A stretch of 64,000 nucleotides of DNA from the NCBI RefSeq assembly GCF_000699445.3, contig NC_067202.1:186001-250000 (forward strand), in the 5' to 3' direction. Both the position numbers and the translations under genes were made by a program. The first letter of the stretch is position 1. Each line of letters begins with the position of its first letter. The DNA is from Schistosoma haematobium. Lineage: Eukaryota; Platyhelminthes; Trematoda; Strigeidida; Schistosomatidae. The notes beneath the pieces are model-generated. The model ran no database searches, was not told the DNA's origin, and worked only from the letters and a program-made list of their open reading frames with translations. Of the stretch, positions 12,876 through 26,329 are shown piece by piece.

Positions 12876-14261
12876 TCCTGGAAAACGTCCTAAAATGTTT
12901 TAATTATTCTGATTATGTTCTTTTTATTTCATATCTCATTTATAGAAACTCAGTTTTAATAGTTAATCTCGATAATTTGGACATTTTCTTCATGGAACTA
13001 TTTACATTCTTGTGCTTCTTTACGTATTAACTGATTTAATCTTCACAATGAAATTGCTAACAGGATTTTATTTCGTGCTTAATTGTCTGACTTGTTTTCC
13101 ATGAGTATCACGACATTTTATTTGTAAACTAGCAGTATGTGTATACGTGATTTTGTCATAACTGCAATGAACCATGAGTCCATTGTGATGAATTCTCATC
13201 ACTGGGATATATCGTTTGGAATTATTATTTTTTTATCATTATTAGAAGCTTTATTCAACATTATATTTTTGGTACAACATAGAATTCTCAGCATAAAGTA
13301 TTTCAACAAGTTTCCTTTTCTTATACCTTGATCGATTGTGACGATAAATTTTCAATGATGACCAGTTAGATGTTAGGAGTTCGGTAATCCACATTTGATT
13401 AATGTTCATTCGTTTCAATGCATATTGCCGGCCACCATGATGTCGCTGATTTTACCTTTTTGTATCCCGTATAGCGAAAGTTTGTAAACTTTTCAAAAAC
13501 GCGCCTGAATAGATTGTGTGCACAATAGACATAATGATGTGCTAAAAAAACAATAAAACAGATAACTTGATGAAATATCTAGGTCGGAGGAACGGGTAGC
13601 CCAGATATTCAAGCAGGCCGCCTTCAGTCATTGTTATAAAATGAGCAGTCGAAATACTTTATCCATAGACTATTAGACACTTCTATGTCTTTTTACTTGA
13701 TTATGCACAGTTCAGTAAATACTGTTTAACAAACCAGTGGTAACTCGATAATATTGAAAGAGCTTTTATTATTGTCATGGGCAGTATACGGTCAATTATT
13801 TCATTCGAAGCTTAGTCTTTAGAAAGATTCAAACTGAAATTGACTTTATCAGCTCCACACAAAATTCTCATGCTTCGATTAAAAGAGTTGATAGCTACGT
13901 CTGTTAGGTGCTCTTGGGGAACGATAATTCATAGTTGCACATTGAGTTCTTGTTTATTTGAGCGCAGAAACTCCACGGCTGTCACTGAAGATGCTCATAT
14001 CCATCTTCACTGTTCTGAAGTGCTCTGTGCAGATGATCTGAAAGATTTCTATCCACAGATTCATGACGATAAAGTTTCATTAGTTATGACAACGATTGCA
14101 ACTGTTTAAGATCTGATGAAACACAGCTAATCACTATTTGGTTTATGCTGCTACTCAAACGTATTTCACATAAGGACAAAAAGTACAGTTTGTGAACTTC
14201 AATATATAGAGGATTTTTGTGGTGCGCATAGAATATCGATTGACCAGAGAACAACTGTTGT
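12876..14261. other. 3' flank of the CP391S-like gene
   Basis: The stop codon is followed by AT-rich sequence. The first good polyadenylation hexamer I see is AATAAA near 13551, which would give a 3' UTR of about 0.7 kb. The frames at 13137-13331 and 13840-14109 have no domain or splice support. Confidence 0.4.
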
Positions 14262-14266
14262 CTTAT

Positions 14267-14432
14267 TGTGGTGTTTGAATGATCTAATGATACCTTTGTA
14301 CTTGTTGAATACTCAATTTTGAATTCCAAATACAATACATTCGTTTGTGCTTGTGTCTTACTTCTAAATTCAATTGCGTTAATTCTGGGATTCCTAGTTC
14401 ATAATACAATTCAAATAACTCAAAACATAATA
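14267..14432 (+). repeat. 5' LTR of the 14.3-kb element
   Basis: 166 bp, starts TGTGGTGTTTG and ends ACATAATA. Matches 15818-15983 throughout, with scattered substitutions. Confidence 0.85.
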
Positions 14433-14443
14433 CTGGCGTCGCG

Positions 14444-15583
14444 ATGGAGCCTGCTATGGAAAAGTTAGATATTCATTCAACTTCGGAAGCTTTTGAAGAT
14501 TACTTTGAAAGGTTCGAAATCTGGGCTATGAACAAGGAGGATGATGAGGATGTTAATATTGTGGCACATTTCCTCACATTCATCGGAAAAAAAGCATACA
14601 GCTTATTATTAACTCTGGCTATGCCGGAAAAGCCCATTTCGCTTCCGTATACAGCTCTCAAGGAACTGCTGCTAGACTATGTTCAGTATACAAATTTAGT
14701 ATGTGGTAAAGGAATAAGATTTCGTAAAACGATTCATGATGATATAGAAAATTCCACTACAATACGTCATCTCAACCCAGTTCATACTCAAGATTATGCA
14801 GACAATTCATTGAGGAGTTGCAATACATTTCACGAAGATGGGCACAAGTTTGGTCAGTGCTTGTCCTGTGGCAAGTTCTACTCTTTTAATTCATGTAAAT
14901 TTCATAATTCTAAGTGCTTTAAATGTGGTGATATTAGACATATTTAGTCAGTCTGTAATACTAATGTTCATCTTATTGCAACTAATATTAAGTCTTGAAA
15001 TTCTGATTCTACTGAGTCGAGTATTTATAATGATGATTTATCTTTTTTCAGCGATTGCAATAGACAATGTAGAGTCACAAAGTAGTTCAGAGTTAAATAA
15101 ACTCCAGATTTCTTGTGAAACAACATTTTCTAACCAATCGATTTATCAAATTTCGCATGTTATTTTACCAAATATGACTTTTCCTAATGATTCACATATT
15201 TCTGATGAGATTTCTTACAAATCTGAAGAAAACTGTTGAGTGAACATAATTATGATCGAAAACCTGATGTATTTTTGAAAGATGCTGATTTTCCTAATGA
15301 TCCTTTAATCTGCAATGACATTCTTAATGAATTCGAGGAAACTATTCCAGAAGAGTTAAGTCTTGATTTCATACCAAATATTATTTTTCCCCATAATTCA
15401 TTTGTTTCTTGTGGGAATCTTGTTCAATGCGAAGCACGAGTATTAATTGAGCTCCATTCTGATTACAATTCAGATTATTTCACATCAGTTGATATTAATC
15501 CTTATCACAAATTCACTTTCACTGTATACTCCAATCAATGTGAGAAATATGTTTTAAACGAAGCCACATTATTCATAACTTAG
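14444..15583 (+). pseudogene. Broken gag-like frame with a zinc-knuckle remnant
   Basis: The first frame (14444-14947, 167 codons) starts 11 bp after the 5' LTR. It has an acidic N-terminal region like schistosome gypsy Gag and, near its end, two C-x2-C pairs. The last pair reads CFKCGDIRHI, then a TAG, then SVC, so the CX2CX4HX4C knuckle is cut by the stop. The later frames 14838-15239 and 15236-15583 are acidic and share short motifs (NDP followed by D/N-rich text) with the ORF at 47153-47755. The frame then runs into the untranslated part before the 3' LTR. I infer a decayed, Pol-less Gag product. Confidence 0.6.
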
Positions 15584-15817
15584 GGATATAAAGATCCAAC
15601 ATTATTTTGTGTGGGAGGTACAAAACCGACATGCTGATTGTATACAAGTTCAGGTGAGTCTGTTCCGATTTCGTTTGTTAATTCCAATACTAATGAGCAT
15701 ATTCTAGATACTACAAAGTCTCTATCCAATACAATGTCGGACAGACTCAGGATGAACTTAAGAAGAAGACGTAAAACCGATTACAAACACTCTTACTCCT
15801 ATTTAAGCTGTGGCGGA

Positions 15818-15983
15818 TGTGGTGTTTGAATGAACTAATGATACCTCTGTACTTGTTGAATACTCAATTTTGAATTCCAAATACAATACATTTGTTTGTG
15901 CTTATGTCTTACTTCTTAATTCAATTGCGTTAATTATGGGATTCCTAGTTCATAATACAATTCAAATAACTCGAAACATAATA
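15818..15983 (+). repeat. 3' LTR of the 14.3-kb element
   Basis: 166 bp partner of 14267-14432, followed by the target duplication CTTAT. Confidence 0.85.
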
Positions 15984-16118
15984 CTTATGTTATCTGCTTG
16001 ATAAAAAATATGTCGTAAATCTAAGCAGGTGTGAACACTTGAGTATTTAATTTCGAACGTCTAGGTCATTTAACTGACGGTCACGTTTTAGATCCACTGA
16101 GAATACTTTAAATGATAG

Positions 16119-17046
16119 TGTATGTCAAACATCTAAAGCACAAGCTGAAGCCACATGAGTAAACAAACAAGTAAAAAGGAGCATCACAGCCGAAAAACGT
16201 AAATATGTGGAAGATTAGGCACTAACAGCGGAAAAGACTGCAAGAGAAGGAAAGATGAGACAGTTTTATGATACAACAGAGGAACTCGCTGGAAATTTAC
16301 GTAAACCAGAACGATCAGTGATAAGTAAGGATAGCAAAGTAACTAACAACATTGAGGAACAGTGAAACAGGTGTATAGAACAATTCAAAGTACTCTTGAA
16401 TCGACCCAACATCGAAGTAGCACCAACGCACCTACCAAACGATGTTGGCTCACCAAAAATTAATGTTGATGGCCAATAGACAAATCAAGAGCGGTAAAGC
16501 AGTAGGACCAGACCACATTCCAGCAGAGACACTGAAAACAGACTTAGCAATAAATGCAAAGATGTTCCACATCCTCTCCAGTAAGATTTGGATTGAAGAA
16601 CATGTAGCAAGAGACAGGAAAGAATGACTTCTGATAGAAAAACCAAAGAAAAGCGATCTCAGCAAGTGTGATAACTACAGGGCCATCATCCTTAGCTCAA
16701 TACCAGGAAAATTTTTTTGACAGAGTATTGTTAAACAGAACGAAGAACTCCGTAGACGCCCAACATTGAGATCGATAGGCAGAATTCCGTTAGGATAGAG
16801 CGTTTACAGACCAAATTGCAACTCTACGGATTATTGTTGGACAATCAGTTGACACTATGGCGTGCCTGAGAGGAATAGCTATGATGGATTAAACTGCAAA
16901 ATGATGCATGGAGGACAGCTAACAGACTCGGTCGAAGCAAAGACTTGCGTCAGTCGGGAATGCCTACTCTAACCCTTTCTCTTTCTCCTGGTGATCGACT
17001 TGATCATGAAGACGTCAACACCGGGGGGAAGCATGATATACAGTAG
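16119..17046 (+). mobile_element. Decayed internal fragment of an RTE-type LINE
   Basis: This aligns with about 31750-32800 of the RTE element in this window, with many substitutions, indels and stops. Recognisable pieces include the reverse-transcriptase entry region around 16478-16540 (a -KSGKAVGPDHIPAE- reading) and the '..TYRPI/YRAII' region near 16675. It is truncated at both ends and lies just left of the inverted duplication at 17050-18796. Confidence 0.75.
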
Positions 17047-17049
17047 ACA

Positions 17050-18796
17050 GTTAAGTTTAAAATGATTACTTACATACCTTATCTGAGTAACCACCACATG
17101 AAACATCTTGATTCATTCTCTGTATTGTCTTCAACGAACATCCATCTTAGCCTCGTCATAATATGCCCTACTCGAAACTATTTTATCTACACTGCCATTG
17201 TTTCAAATCTCATACGTTTATGTTGCATTATATTTGATTACAGAGTAGAGGGTAGCTCGAAAAATCATGAAAGCATCCTTCTCAACACTAGTCGGCGAAC
17301 AGTGAATTGAAGAATACTTTTAAATGCAATGCTATCAACTCAGACTTATCCACTACAATCTCATGTACATACCATCCTGTCAAATTAACGCAATCGATAG
17401 TCGTCCGAACTGCTAAAAAGGGACGAATAGTGGCAAAGTTTTAACTTTCTAGACTATTTTTCGATTTATTATAATTGTTGACATTTTCACTGTACACTTA
17501 GTGCATACTTAGTTGTTGTATTCCGACATTACACTTGATGTAAGCTTTCGGTGAATCTTTTGACTATTTCCATGCGTTTCATGGTTGATTTGGAGAGTAC
17601 GCAGTAATAATCTGACTTCCATCTGTGCCTTCTGAATGTGTACATGGTTAGATGGAGATCTAGGACTAAAAATCGTTGAATCAGTGACTGTGTTTCACTG
17701 ATCACTGGGTCAAGTAGTGAACTACGTCACTGGAGTAGCACATGAAATTGATCAGCATACCAATACCTAACATACTAGCGATTTCAAGACACAACACATA
17801 CCGTGAGACAGTGCGCACAAAGAACAAGCAAATTCATATGTTCACTGTATTCATGCACATCTGAAACCAACCGTTGTCCATTGTTCACAACTGTAATTGT
17901 ACAGTTTACCAGTTCACTGGACAGATACTGTATCGGCAAACAATTATTCAAGATGCATACTCCACGTTTCATAATTCTGACTCAATTGTTCACGGCCTCG
18001 AATCTGGCAGTTAAATATCAGTGAAATGTATAGGTCATTTATGATGATGATCAATGAACTCTTGGATTGAGTCAATTTGAGACATCCAAACAATTTACGT
18101 ACCTATTAGCTTATTCATAGCAAGTCTTGTTTGTTGTACATACCCGTTAAGCGTCTTCAATTTATCTGTGAAATAAAGCACTGAAAAGTTTGTCTTGGTT
18201 GAAAAACTCATTTCATTTCATTACAGAAAAATCAATATGTGGAAACATTTGCTTGATGGGTCACAGTTATGTGAGATTATCAAGGATTCAAAAGTTGTAT
18301 ATCCAAGTACACATGCGTGCAACGTGTTGGGTAACATAGATGCGCGAACATAAGTAATTCAATGTGATTTATGATCTTCAGTAAACAAGAAAAACAACAT
18401 GACATGAGTTAAGTTGTTAGACAGTAATAATTCTGGAATAAATGATTCAGTACTTGAAGGTGATATAGAAATGGTAACTTACCTTCATTTTGTTTTATTA
18501 TTTCTTTAATTTTATCCATATCAGTTTGTGAAGAGTTCGCTTCTAGATATCAAAAAGTTTTGAAATGTCAAATACTTATTCACACAACAAGTAAACCACA
18601 ATCATAAAAATATATCCTCGGGAAGATGGAAGATTTGATGTGTGTATAATGGTCATGTCATTAAGCGTATCCATTGTATATGCGTATAGAAGCGTAACCA
18701 ACTCCTCATACTGATGTCAAAAAATATAACTTAAACAAGGTATAAGCGATTTGTCAGTTAGGGTTATAATTACAGAGTACTGTTTGAGGAACTAAC
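17050..18796 (-). repeat. Inverted duplication, minus-strand copy
   Basis: Read on the minus strand, this segment follows 28500-30406 collinearly, including introns. Shared words include 'gtgttgtgtcttgaaat', 'tacaacaactaagtat', 'gtacagtgaaaatgtcaaca' and 'ggatattttttatc'-type text. Overall similarity looks like roughly three quarters by eye. It carries the two micro-exons described separately. The copies stand head to head, about 10 kb apart. Confidence 0.75.
18103..18542 (-). CDS. Micro-exon (MEG-like) gene fragment, inverted paralogue
   Basis: Two minus-strand exons are visible: 18542-18483 (60 nt) and 18165-18103 (63 nt). Both have AG acceptors, GT donors (GTAAGT and GTACGT) and phase 1 borders, so each is a multiple of three. 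They pair exactly in length and phase with the plus-strand exons at 28792-28851 and 29272-29334. Shared residues include SS--DMDK in the first and a final NKLI/DKLI in the second. Symmetric short exons are the mark of schistosome micro-exon genes. I found no start exon, and no partners for the later exons of the plus-strand gene (the flank to the left is filled with a LINE relic and an LTR element), so it may be a gene remnant. Confidence 0.5.
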
Positions 18797-19384
18797 TTAC
18801 TTACTTACTTACCTACACCTGTTACTCCTCGTCAAGGAGCATAGGCCACTCACCAGCATTCTCCATCCAACCCTGTCCTGGGCAATCCTTTCTAGCTCCT
18901 TCCAGTTGTAATTCATCCTTTTCATATCTGCTTCTATTATCCGACACAATGTGTTCTTTGGCCTTCCTCTTTTCCGCTTTCCTTCACGATTCCAAGTCAG
19001 GGCTTGTCTCGTGATGCAGTTTGATGATTTGCGTAATGTATGTCCTATCTATTTCCATTGTCATTTCCTAATTTCCTCTTCAGCTGGAAGTTGGTTTGTT
19101 CTCTCCCACAAAAGGCTATTGCTGATGGTATCCGGCCAATGGATGTTGAGTATCTTGAGTAGACAGCTATTTATAAATACTTGTACTTTCTTGATTGTGG
19201 TTGTTGTAGTTCTCCAAGTTCCAGCTCCGTATAGTAGAACTGTCTTGACGTTCGTATTGAAGATTCTCACTTTGATATTGGTTGAAAGTTGTTTTGAGTT
19301 CCATATGTTCTTCAATTGTAGGAATGCTGTCCTCGCTTTGCTGATCCTCGCCTTTACGTCTGCATCTGAACCTCCTTGTTCGTA
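18797..19384 (-). mobile_element. 5'-truncated RTE-type LINE (minus strand)
   Basis: The plus strand starts with (CTTA)n, then continues as the reverse complement of about 33055-33615 of the RTE element. The minus-strand reading contains the C-terminal reverse-transcriptase region (residue pattern '[20 protein letters not shown]'). It ends at 'gaacctccttgttc', where the fragment is 5'-truncated. It is more similar to the full element than the 16-kb relic is, so it is younger. Confidence 0.85.
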
Positions 19385-22300
19385 AAGGCGAACGACACCT
19401 AGTCGAATTCAATGTTGACTTATCCATCTTGATGAGACCTACCAGGTGATCAGAGCATTCTCAAATATCAAAAGTAATGGAAAATTTTGAGGTTAATTTG
19501 CCTACATCAAGTGTGAAGACGGACGTAGAATTGTGAGTAAACAATAAAAATCATACAACTAACCCATGTGGTGCATGTGAGAAAAATACAGTGATTTTTC
19601 ACATCTACTGAATGTTTGTAAACACAAATATGCACAACACTGATACATAAAAAACGAATTCTAAAGTAAATGGAATAAGTGGATGAGAATATACGTCACA
19701 TTGTCCAATTCGTAATAATAGTAATAATAACAAACATTTGGTGTGACAGGGAGGTAGGGAATATAGAAGCATGATAAGTAGAGTACAATTCGCATTACAT
19801 GAATGGACGCAGTTGTTTATTTACAAAATGATAACGAAAATAGCACTTATGGTAAATGTCAAGGTAATGGTCGAGATGCAAAATCTCTCATTAGTAGAAG
19901 AAGATTGAATTTCATCTGGTGTTTGATCAAACGCTCTGTTGATTAAAGGAGCTTCAAAATACCGACTATTGTCGTAGAATAGACTCTTTGAACAACAATG
20001 AAATTCAGTTGTTAGTTAGCTGCGTGATGTTGTCTTCCAACATCAACATATACTTCGGTGTATAATACATACACCAACAAATGTAAATAGTATGTTAAAC
20101 CAGTCGTCAACATGCTATGAGAGACAAGAAGAACCAATACGCACTCTGAGGAGAATCTAGGCTGTTCGCACTGCTTAACTCGTCATTGGTTTAGCACAGC
20201 GACACGGTCAACCATATCAAGCTTCAATGGGTTATTTCTTCCCACACCTGAGAACCACAAAATCTCTTCTCCATTTTGACCTTGTTTATTGTTTGACTTC
20301 ATATCTTCTGAATATAAAAATGATGGTTAAAATAGCATATCACGAATGTCTCCGATAAAAGAAGTAGTTTTGTAAATCAGCGTCATTGACAGTAGGAATG
20401 AATAGGTTGACAGATGAAAGCACATGTAAATACATATCGCAGATTCAATTCTGTTCCGCTATACGAAATATACATCAATCTCTCAATATGTAGTTGCCTT
20501 ATACCCTGATAATGCTTCAACTCATCGACAGGTGTCAGTATTTACATTTTCTGACTCTATGTAATGAATTATTCGTTGAGTGAATAAATTCCTATCCTAC
20601 TGATTAGAGATCGGTTCCGTATTTGTCTTGTCACTGCTGATGACCGAATTTTGTGAATCATTTCGGAACAGGATTGTTAGTCATGCTGACTGAATATTGA
20701 TCGAACACAGTTTCGACTCTGGATGATCACTAAAAAAAGTCGATAAGAAAATCTGTAACTAGTTTCGATTCAACAAACACTTGTCAGTGTGATTTGAACT
20801 GGCGTCGTCAAGCATCACGATATGGCACATTCTAAATGAATCATTATGTTCACGAATAATCTCTACCAAAACTGTGATATTTTCATTGACTGTTCTCAAA
20901 AATCACATACTTCGAGGAATTCACGGCAATCGGAGTTCAGTGATCCATTCACTTTAGAATTCGTCGTTCATTTCTCAGTGTTATACATAGTTGTGTTTAC
21001 AAAAATTGAGTAGCTGTTACACAGCATTGTGTTTTTCTCATAAACATCACTGTTACTTCAGGATCTGTAGGTAAGTGATGGATTTGGATGACAAATTAAC
21101 ATGTTGGATAAGTTCAACTTGGTCATTTGTTATATTCTGAATAATGATTCAGTGTTTTAGGTGGGAATATATGTAGGTACTTAGCTCTATCGAACAAACT
21201 ACATGACAAAGTAATAAACATATAAACTACCTTTTACTATAGCTGCACAATTACGTCAAAAGAAGTTTGCGATCGTGGAATCTTCAGTGCTTAGTAAGAA
21301 TTGGGAAGAATGGAGTGACTTATGTTGAGACAAGGTTCTTGTAGTCGTTACGTATCCTCATAATCCAACCACTTGCGTTTGAAAAGACCCAGAAAAACTT
21401 CAAAATGGAGTGGAATCATCAATAAAATTATCGGTGACTGCAGAACATAAGAATGTGCATATAAACTCTAGGTATATGTGGGATTCAGATCTATATAAGA
21501 CTACATAGTTCTTTGGAGATTTGTAGTGAAAAGCTTGACTGTTGAATGACTTGGCTACAATTAGTCCCCACGCTTTCTCGAAGAGCATTAAAACCAATTA
21601 GAAACAGCGTAAAAGTGCTTCAGTGTCTACATCTTCATTATAAAGTGCTCATCTGCCAAATAATAGGTGCATGCATGATTCAAAAGAGTTTTACGGAAGT
21701 TTCAATCCAATAAGATCACCGCAGTGAAGAAGTAATCATATTCAAGACATAGGAAAGTCCACAGCAATGTAGAGAATATAGATAAAACGCAAGCGCACAT
21801 TGAATGTTAATTAACACTTTAAGATTGGTCATTGAATGAATTTGATGCACTAACATAAGGATAACACTGATAAAAACAGTATGTCAAGCAGATAAGTGAA
21901 GTCTTTGAGATAATTTATGTATTCTTCTTGACAGTTTATTTTAAGTAATTGGACATAATCCATATCTACTTGAAACGACGCTGTGGTTTTTATGTGAGTG
22001 AACATGCTTGTGCTACAGTAATTGAAGAGCTTTACAGTGATAAAGCTGTCGCCACTGAATTCACTTAGTGTAGTTTTTGTAATTCACATCTACCATTCTG
22101 TTTTTAGCCTGTTTTTGCTCATCTGATCAGTGATAGGTTATGACAAATACAACAAAGCTTCAGCTTACATAAGCTGCACTTCCATTTGTAAGTTTATCCA
22201 CACGCCTCCATACATCCTCAACCATGAGTCTGAAAAACGATTCTGCCGTCAAGCTTCTATTATCATGTTTTTCAGGCCACTCTATAAAACGAAAATTCAC

Positions 22301-23760
22301 AATTATGCTTGAACAGGCAACAAGTGACTGTGAATCAGGTGAACATAACTAATTGAATACGACTAATTAGACACAGAGAGATAGTTAATCGGCAGAATAC
22401 AAGCTAACAATGATCAGAATATAGAATCATGTTAGTCGATTTACTTAGCAATTATGCAAGGATATAAACATTATTGGTCCGAAAAGCAGTTTCAAGGATT
22501 CCGAAATTTTCAATACTTCTTCCGTTATAGCAGAATTGTTTCCTAATAGAATTCGTGAATGTAATAAAAATAGTTGTCTGATTATTAAATAGATGGCTTA
22601 GAAATCTGTGTACTATAATGCTAGTTAGCATGACGATGGTAAAAGAACAATAAGTAATCAAGCAATTTAAAATTTCTCAAGGAACAGCTCACAATACCAA
22701 AGTTGTTCCAGTGACGGTTAGATATCCATTTACAAGATCATATAACTTAACTGTGACGATCAATAGGTGACCAGACATTAAATCCAACTTCTCATGAATC
22801 ACTACTAAATCATTTAGAAGTACCAACTGTAGTTTGGATCGCTTGAGATTGATATTATACGTGAATAATTGATAAACTGTGTTCCTAACTTTATTTGTAT
22901 GTGTTTGATAAAATTCGCCGACTTAAGATGGATGAATGAAAGTTTCATGGAAGTTTAAAACTGGGTAACATTACAGTAGATACAGACTGAACTCGAGTCT
23001 GAGTAATCTGATTACAGTTTATTTTACATGAAGAAACTAACCCTGGTTCATGAAAGTTTTGGAGAAACTTTAAACCCCGTAATTTTTGGAAGTTAGTAAG
23101 GTCTCGACTTTACGTTTGTTACAATTTCTCACAATAATTATAAGCTGTTGTTAATAGAGAGATGAGCTACAGAAAATCGCAAAAAGCGGTATAAGGTGAA
23201 GATGAACTGTTGCCATCAAACACATTAAAATATATATATATATATATAACTATTCAAACAACAGGCACACACTATCAACATTCGGTTAATGAAAATATAA
23301 GATTGTTATCGGCATATGAGGACTCGAATGGCAGCACAGTAGGAATGACCCAAAAACAACCAGATCTGATCATTTACGTTTTATAAATAGCACCCGCCAT
23401 AGAACATATATATATAACACATAAGACATCTAAAGGTAGAATCATACATATACTGGGCAGTTTAATTTTCTCTGTAAACCTGAGTTGAAATTAGTTGTAT
23501 TGAAGGATTCTGAAAGTCAATTTGCAATATGGTACAACTAGACATCCAAAGAGTATGGTTACATTTACAGTTTAAGAGGCTAATCAGAAGTCATAGATAT
23601 TGTCTTTTGATTACCCACAATATAGTTGGTTTTAAAACTGAGTTTTAGTTGAAGTTAGGTTAAATGACCACCAAATGATCACTGAGTTGTGATCAATGTC
23701 ATGTCTGTCAGGTTTTTATCATAGGATTTACTCTATGGTTGCCGAATCAAAGTAATACTT
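19385..23760. other. Long AT-rich stretch, no gene supported
   Basis: No credible exon, LTR pair or LINE match was found. A short (TA)n run lies at about 23228-23248. The small open frames (for example 21400-21597, 22130-22312, 22452-22661) show no domain, signal or splice context. The missing 5' exons of the divergent MEG-like genes could lie here or in 24-28.7 kb, but I could not identify them. Confidence 0.4.
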
Positions 23761-23761
23761 C

Positions 23762-24029
23762 CTATCTACATGAGTGTGGGTGTTTTCTATATGTCGAACG
23801 ACTATGAAGATGGATTATCACCAACTCCATATATCGCTTTTGAAATATTTCACTGTATTCATCAAAATATGATTGGCGAATACCTTTCTGCTCTGTATTT
23901 ACTACATAAAATGACAGCCATAGCTTTGTTTTATTAGGATTAACATCAGCGTCGTACTTCATTCTATGGCATACAACCGTATCATCATCATTCTTTGCTG
24001 TGTATAACCATTCAAATGGGTGAGTGTGT
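23762..24029 (-). CDS. Unrecognised protein-like ORF, possibly an exon or pseudogene
   Basis: A minus-strand frame runs from about 24029 down to a TAG at 23762, about 88 codons. The first ATG gives 66 codons, but the open part reaches further upstream and reads like protein: HPFEWLYTAKN, then an acidic DDD, a VVCHRMKYDAD segment and a W/Y-rich core (KLWLSFYVV). I do not recognise the family. The frame is closed upstream by a TGA with no AG nearby, so it is not a clean exon. A one-base shift there would join it to another open frame, so a decayed gene is possible. It lies between the two divergent MEG-like loci, on the same strand as the left one. Confidence 0.3.
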
Positions 24030-24034
24030 TCCAG

Positions 24035-25630
24035 TATTCATAGGATATAATATTTCACCAATATTGACTTTAAACATAATTGACTAGTTATAGTTAACAT
24101 AGTGTTCTGACTGTTATATTCACATAGATTCGTTGTAATCCAACTCCATTGATAAGAGATTTGAATTGAAAGCAGAGTTCCGAAAATGAACATTTGAATC
24201 CTTGTCATTTAGTTTACTTCATATTTGTCCACTGATACCATGACAACCTATGAAAGCTTCCTTCGACTAGCAAGAGCCGAAATAATCTCTTACAAACCCG
24301 GATATGAAGCAAAAGTCTGTATTATCAATAATTGTAAGATCTATTTTGAATGTTTTGTGTGTTTGTGAAAATCCCTCCATGTATATACTTGCACTTTGTT
24401 CCTATTGATCCCCTTAGTTGTACATTGTTGTCTTTTGATTACATTTGAATTGTTAATACTTGTATTTTTTATTATAGGTTTTGTTTTTCTTACGCATTCA
24501 CTAAGTTTGTGTTTCTTCCCGAACTGCATCTGTGTTGTTTTACTTGACACTTGTTCTTGGCGGTAGCCATATTGATTTGCTCCTCCTTTTGTGTGTTCTA
24601 TCCAGTCAGGATAGAATAACGTTCATTTGTTGTGACTGGTAATTTTCCCTCATCTTTCATCAACTACTTTATTTATTGTAATTTAGATTTTATTGATTGA
24701 ACAAATATTGGTTGAATAGCCGGGTGGTAATATTTGTTTAGGTAACAATTTACATTTAAATTTATGATGAATTATAGAACCGCTATTTACCCGATTACTT
24801 GTTTTGATTTCGACGGGAAAGGACGCGTGTCTAACATACCTGGGAGGCTATTCAGCAGTCCAAACCGTAGTTTGGATCTTACAATAATATAACCTCAAAA
24901 AACTCATCGCACATGTATCTCATGCTTCCTGTCATTGGAAACGCTGAGATGAGTACTTAAACAAGTTGATTTATTAATAAGGTGAATGTGGTTGTAAATC
25001 AACATAGATTCGAGTCATTTTCAGTATTCACATTTCATCAGTATTAGAAAGAACACATTTGTTTTGTGATATCAGTTCCATTGGTTTTGTAAGGCAGTAG
25101 AAACTAATCCTTCCATCAACTTTGTATTTTGTGGTTACTGAGTTAGTGATTATATGTCTCAGTATTGATAAAAAATAAGTCTGGCTGCAAAAAGACGGAA
25201 TAATTTCAATGATCCAATTCAGTACTGAACCCATGATAAGAAACTTATCGAAATTCGAATGGATGTCATTGCTGAAGTTTAAATTCCATTAGTCAGTACC
25301 ATCACAATGAGAAGCGTACTTCTCAACCACACAACACAGTAAATGTATCACAGTAGGAATCAGTCGATAGAGACAAGCATTAATGTGTGTATGTCATCAG
25401 TGAACATGATTGCCATGATGATCTTTATAATGAGATCACACTTATGGTAATCTTCATTCTTTGTTTTCCAACGTTAATTAATGTCCGTTTAGTTATCCAC
25501 CTCGTTATAATCAAACAGTAATTTGTAATCTCATGAACTTAAAAGTGTCAAAAGGAATAGCTCAATTTAATACTTGTTGAATGAACGATCATTCACAAAT
25601 TTGATAGATTAAACGTAGCAATTGTACATG
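24035..25630. other. Intergenic, nothing firmly recognised
   Basis: A 68-codon minus-strand frame at 25028-25234 reads somewhat like protein in its last 35 residues but has no splice or domain support. The rest is AT-rich. Confidence 0.35.
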
Positions 25631-25634
25631 AGTC

Positions 25635-26045
25635 TGTAGTGACTCACATTTATCACGAGAACACGACTGGTTTAATAAAAACAATTATTATTATTACCAA
25701 CTCTACCAGTGCTTGTTTTAATGTGCTTTTGTTTGACTGTGCTATTGACATCTATTTTGTGCTTCCATTCTTATACTCACACTTTGATTGTAACTTCGCG
25801 CGAATTCGGTTAACTTCTGTAACCAAGCTTCTATCCTGGCACGATCTCGGTATCCTTTCGATACCACGAGATCGCCAGCAAATATATATATCTCGATTTG
25901 CTCCATTAATTGCCTTCTGGTATTTGGCTTCTCGGGGATTTTATAGATTTATTTGGTTACATCCAACCTTCGCCTTCTGATTAACTTGGCACGTGTTTCT
26001 TTGTAGCGGTGTTCATAGTTAATCCCAACTCGACCCCACGCTACA
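25635..26045 (+). repeat. 5' LTR of the 25.6-kb element
   Basis: 411 bp. Contains the near-palindrome GGCACGATCTCGGTATCC...ATACCACGAGATCGCC at about 25838-25876, present also in the 3' LTR. Confidence 0.85.
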
Positions 26046-26329
26046 ATTGGTGAGCCGTATTTTGGAACACGCCTCAACATCTGGCCAAATCTTCCAAAGA
26101 AGCCAATTCGGTGAGTCTATGATTTATCTATCCACGTCTGTCGTATATTTTCATATTTTTAAATATATAATATACACGACATGACGGATAACGATAAGAA
26201 TAGTATTAATATAATAGACTCACTTGTACGTGTACCGAATCCTTGTTACTTTTTATTCGCGTGACGATTAATTCCACGCTTTATCCGAGAAATTTTCCCC
26301 TATTAACTATTCTCTTCGCTGACCCGGCT

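Larger units (their letters stand above)
14267..15983 (+). mobile_element. Non-autonomous LTR retrotransposon (1.7 kb) with 5-bp target duplication
   Basis: Two direct repeats of exactly 166 bp (14267-14432 and 15818-15983) bound the element. It is flanked by CTTAT at 14262-14266 and 15984-15988, a clean target-site duplication. After the 5' LTR comes CTGGCGTCGCGATGG, the usual place for a tRNA primer-binding site. The inside carries only a gag-like frame; no protease, reverse transcriptase or integrase was seen. LTR size and intact borders suggest a Ty3/gypsy-type element mobilised by a partner. The LTRs differ at several positions, so it is not brand new. Confidence 0.85.

Noticed and set aside
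13137..13331. 64-codon hydrophobic ORF downstream of the CP391S-like gene
   Set aside because: It falls in the probable 3' UTR; composition follows the T-rich DNA and there is no sign of a separate gene.
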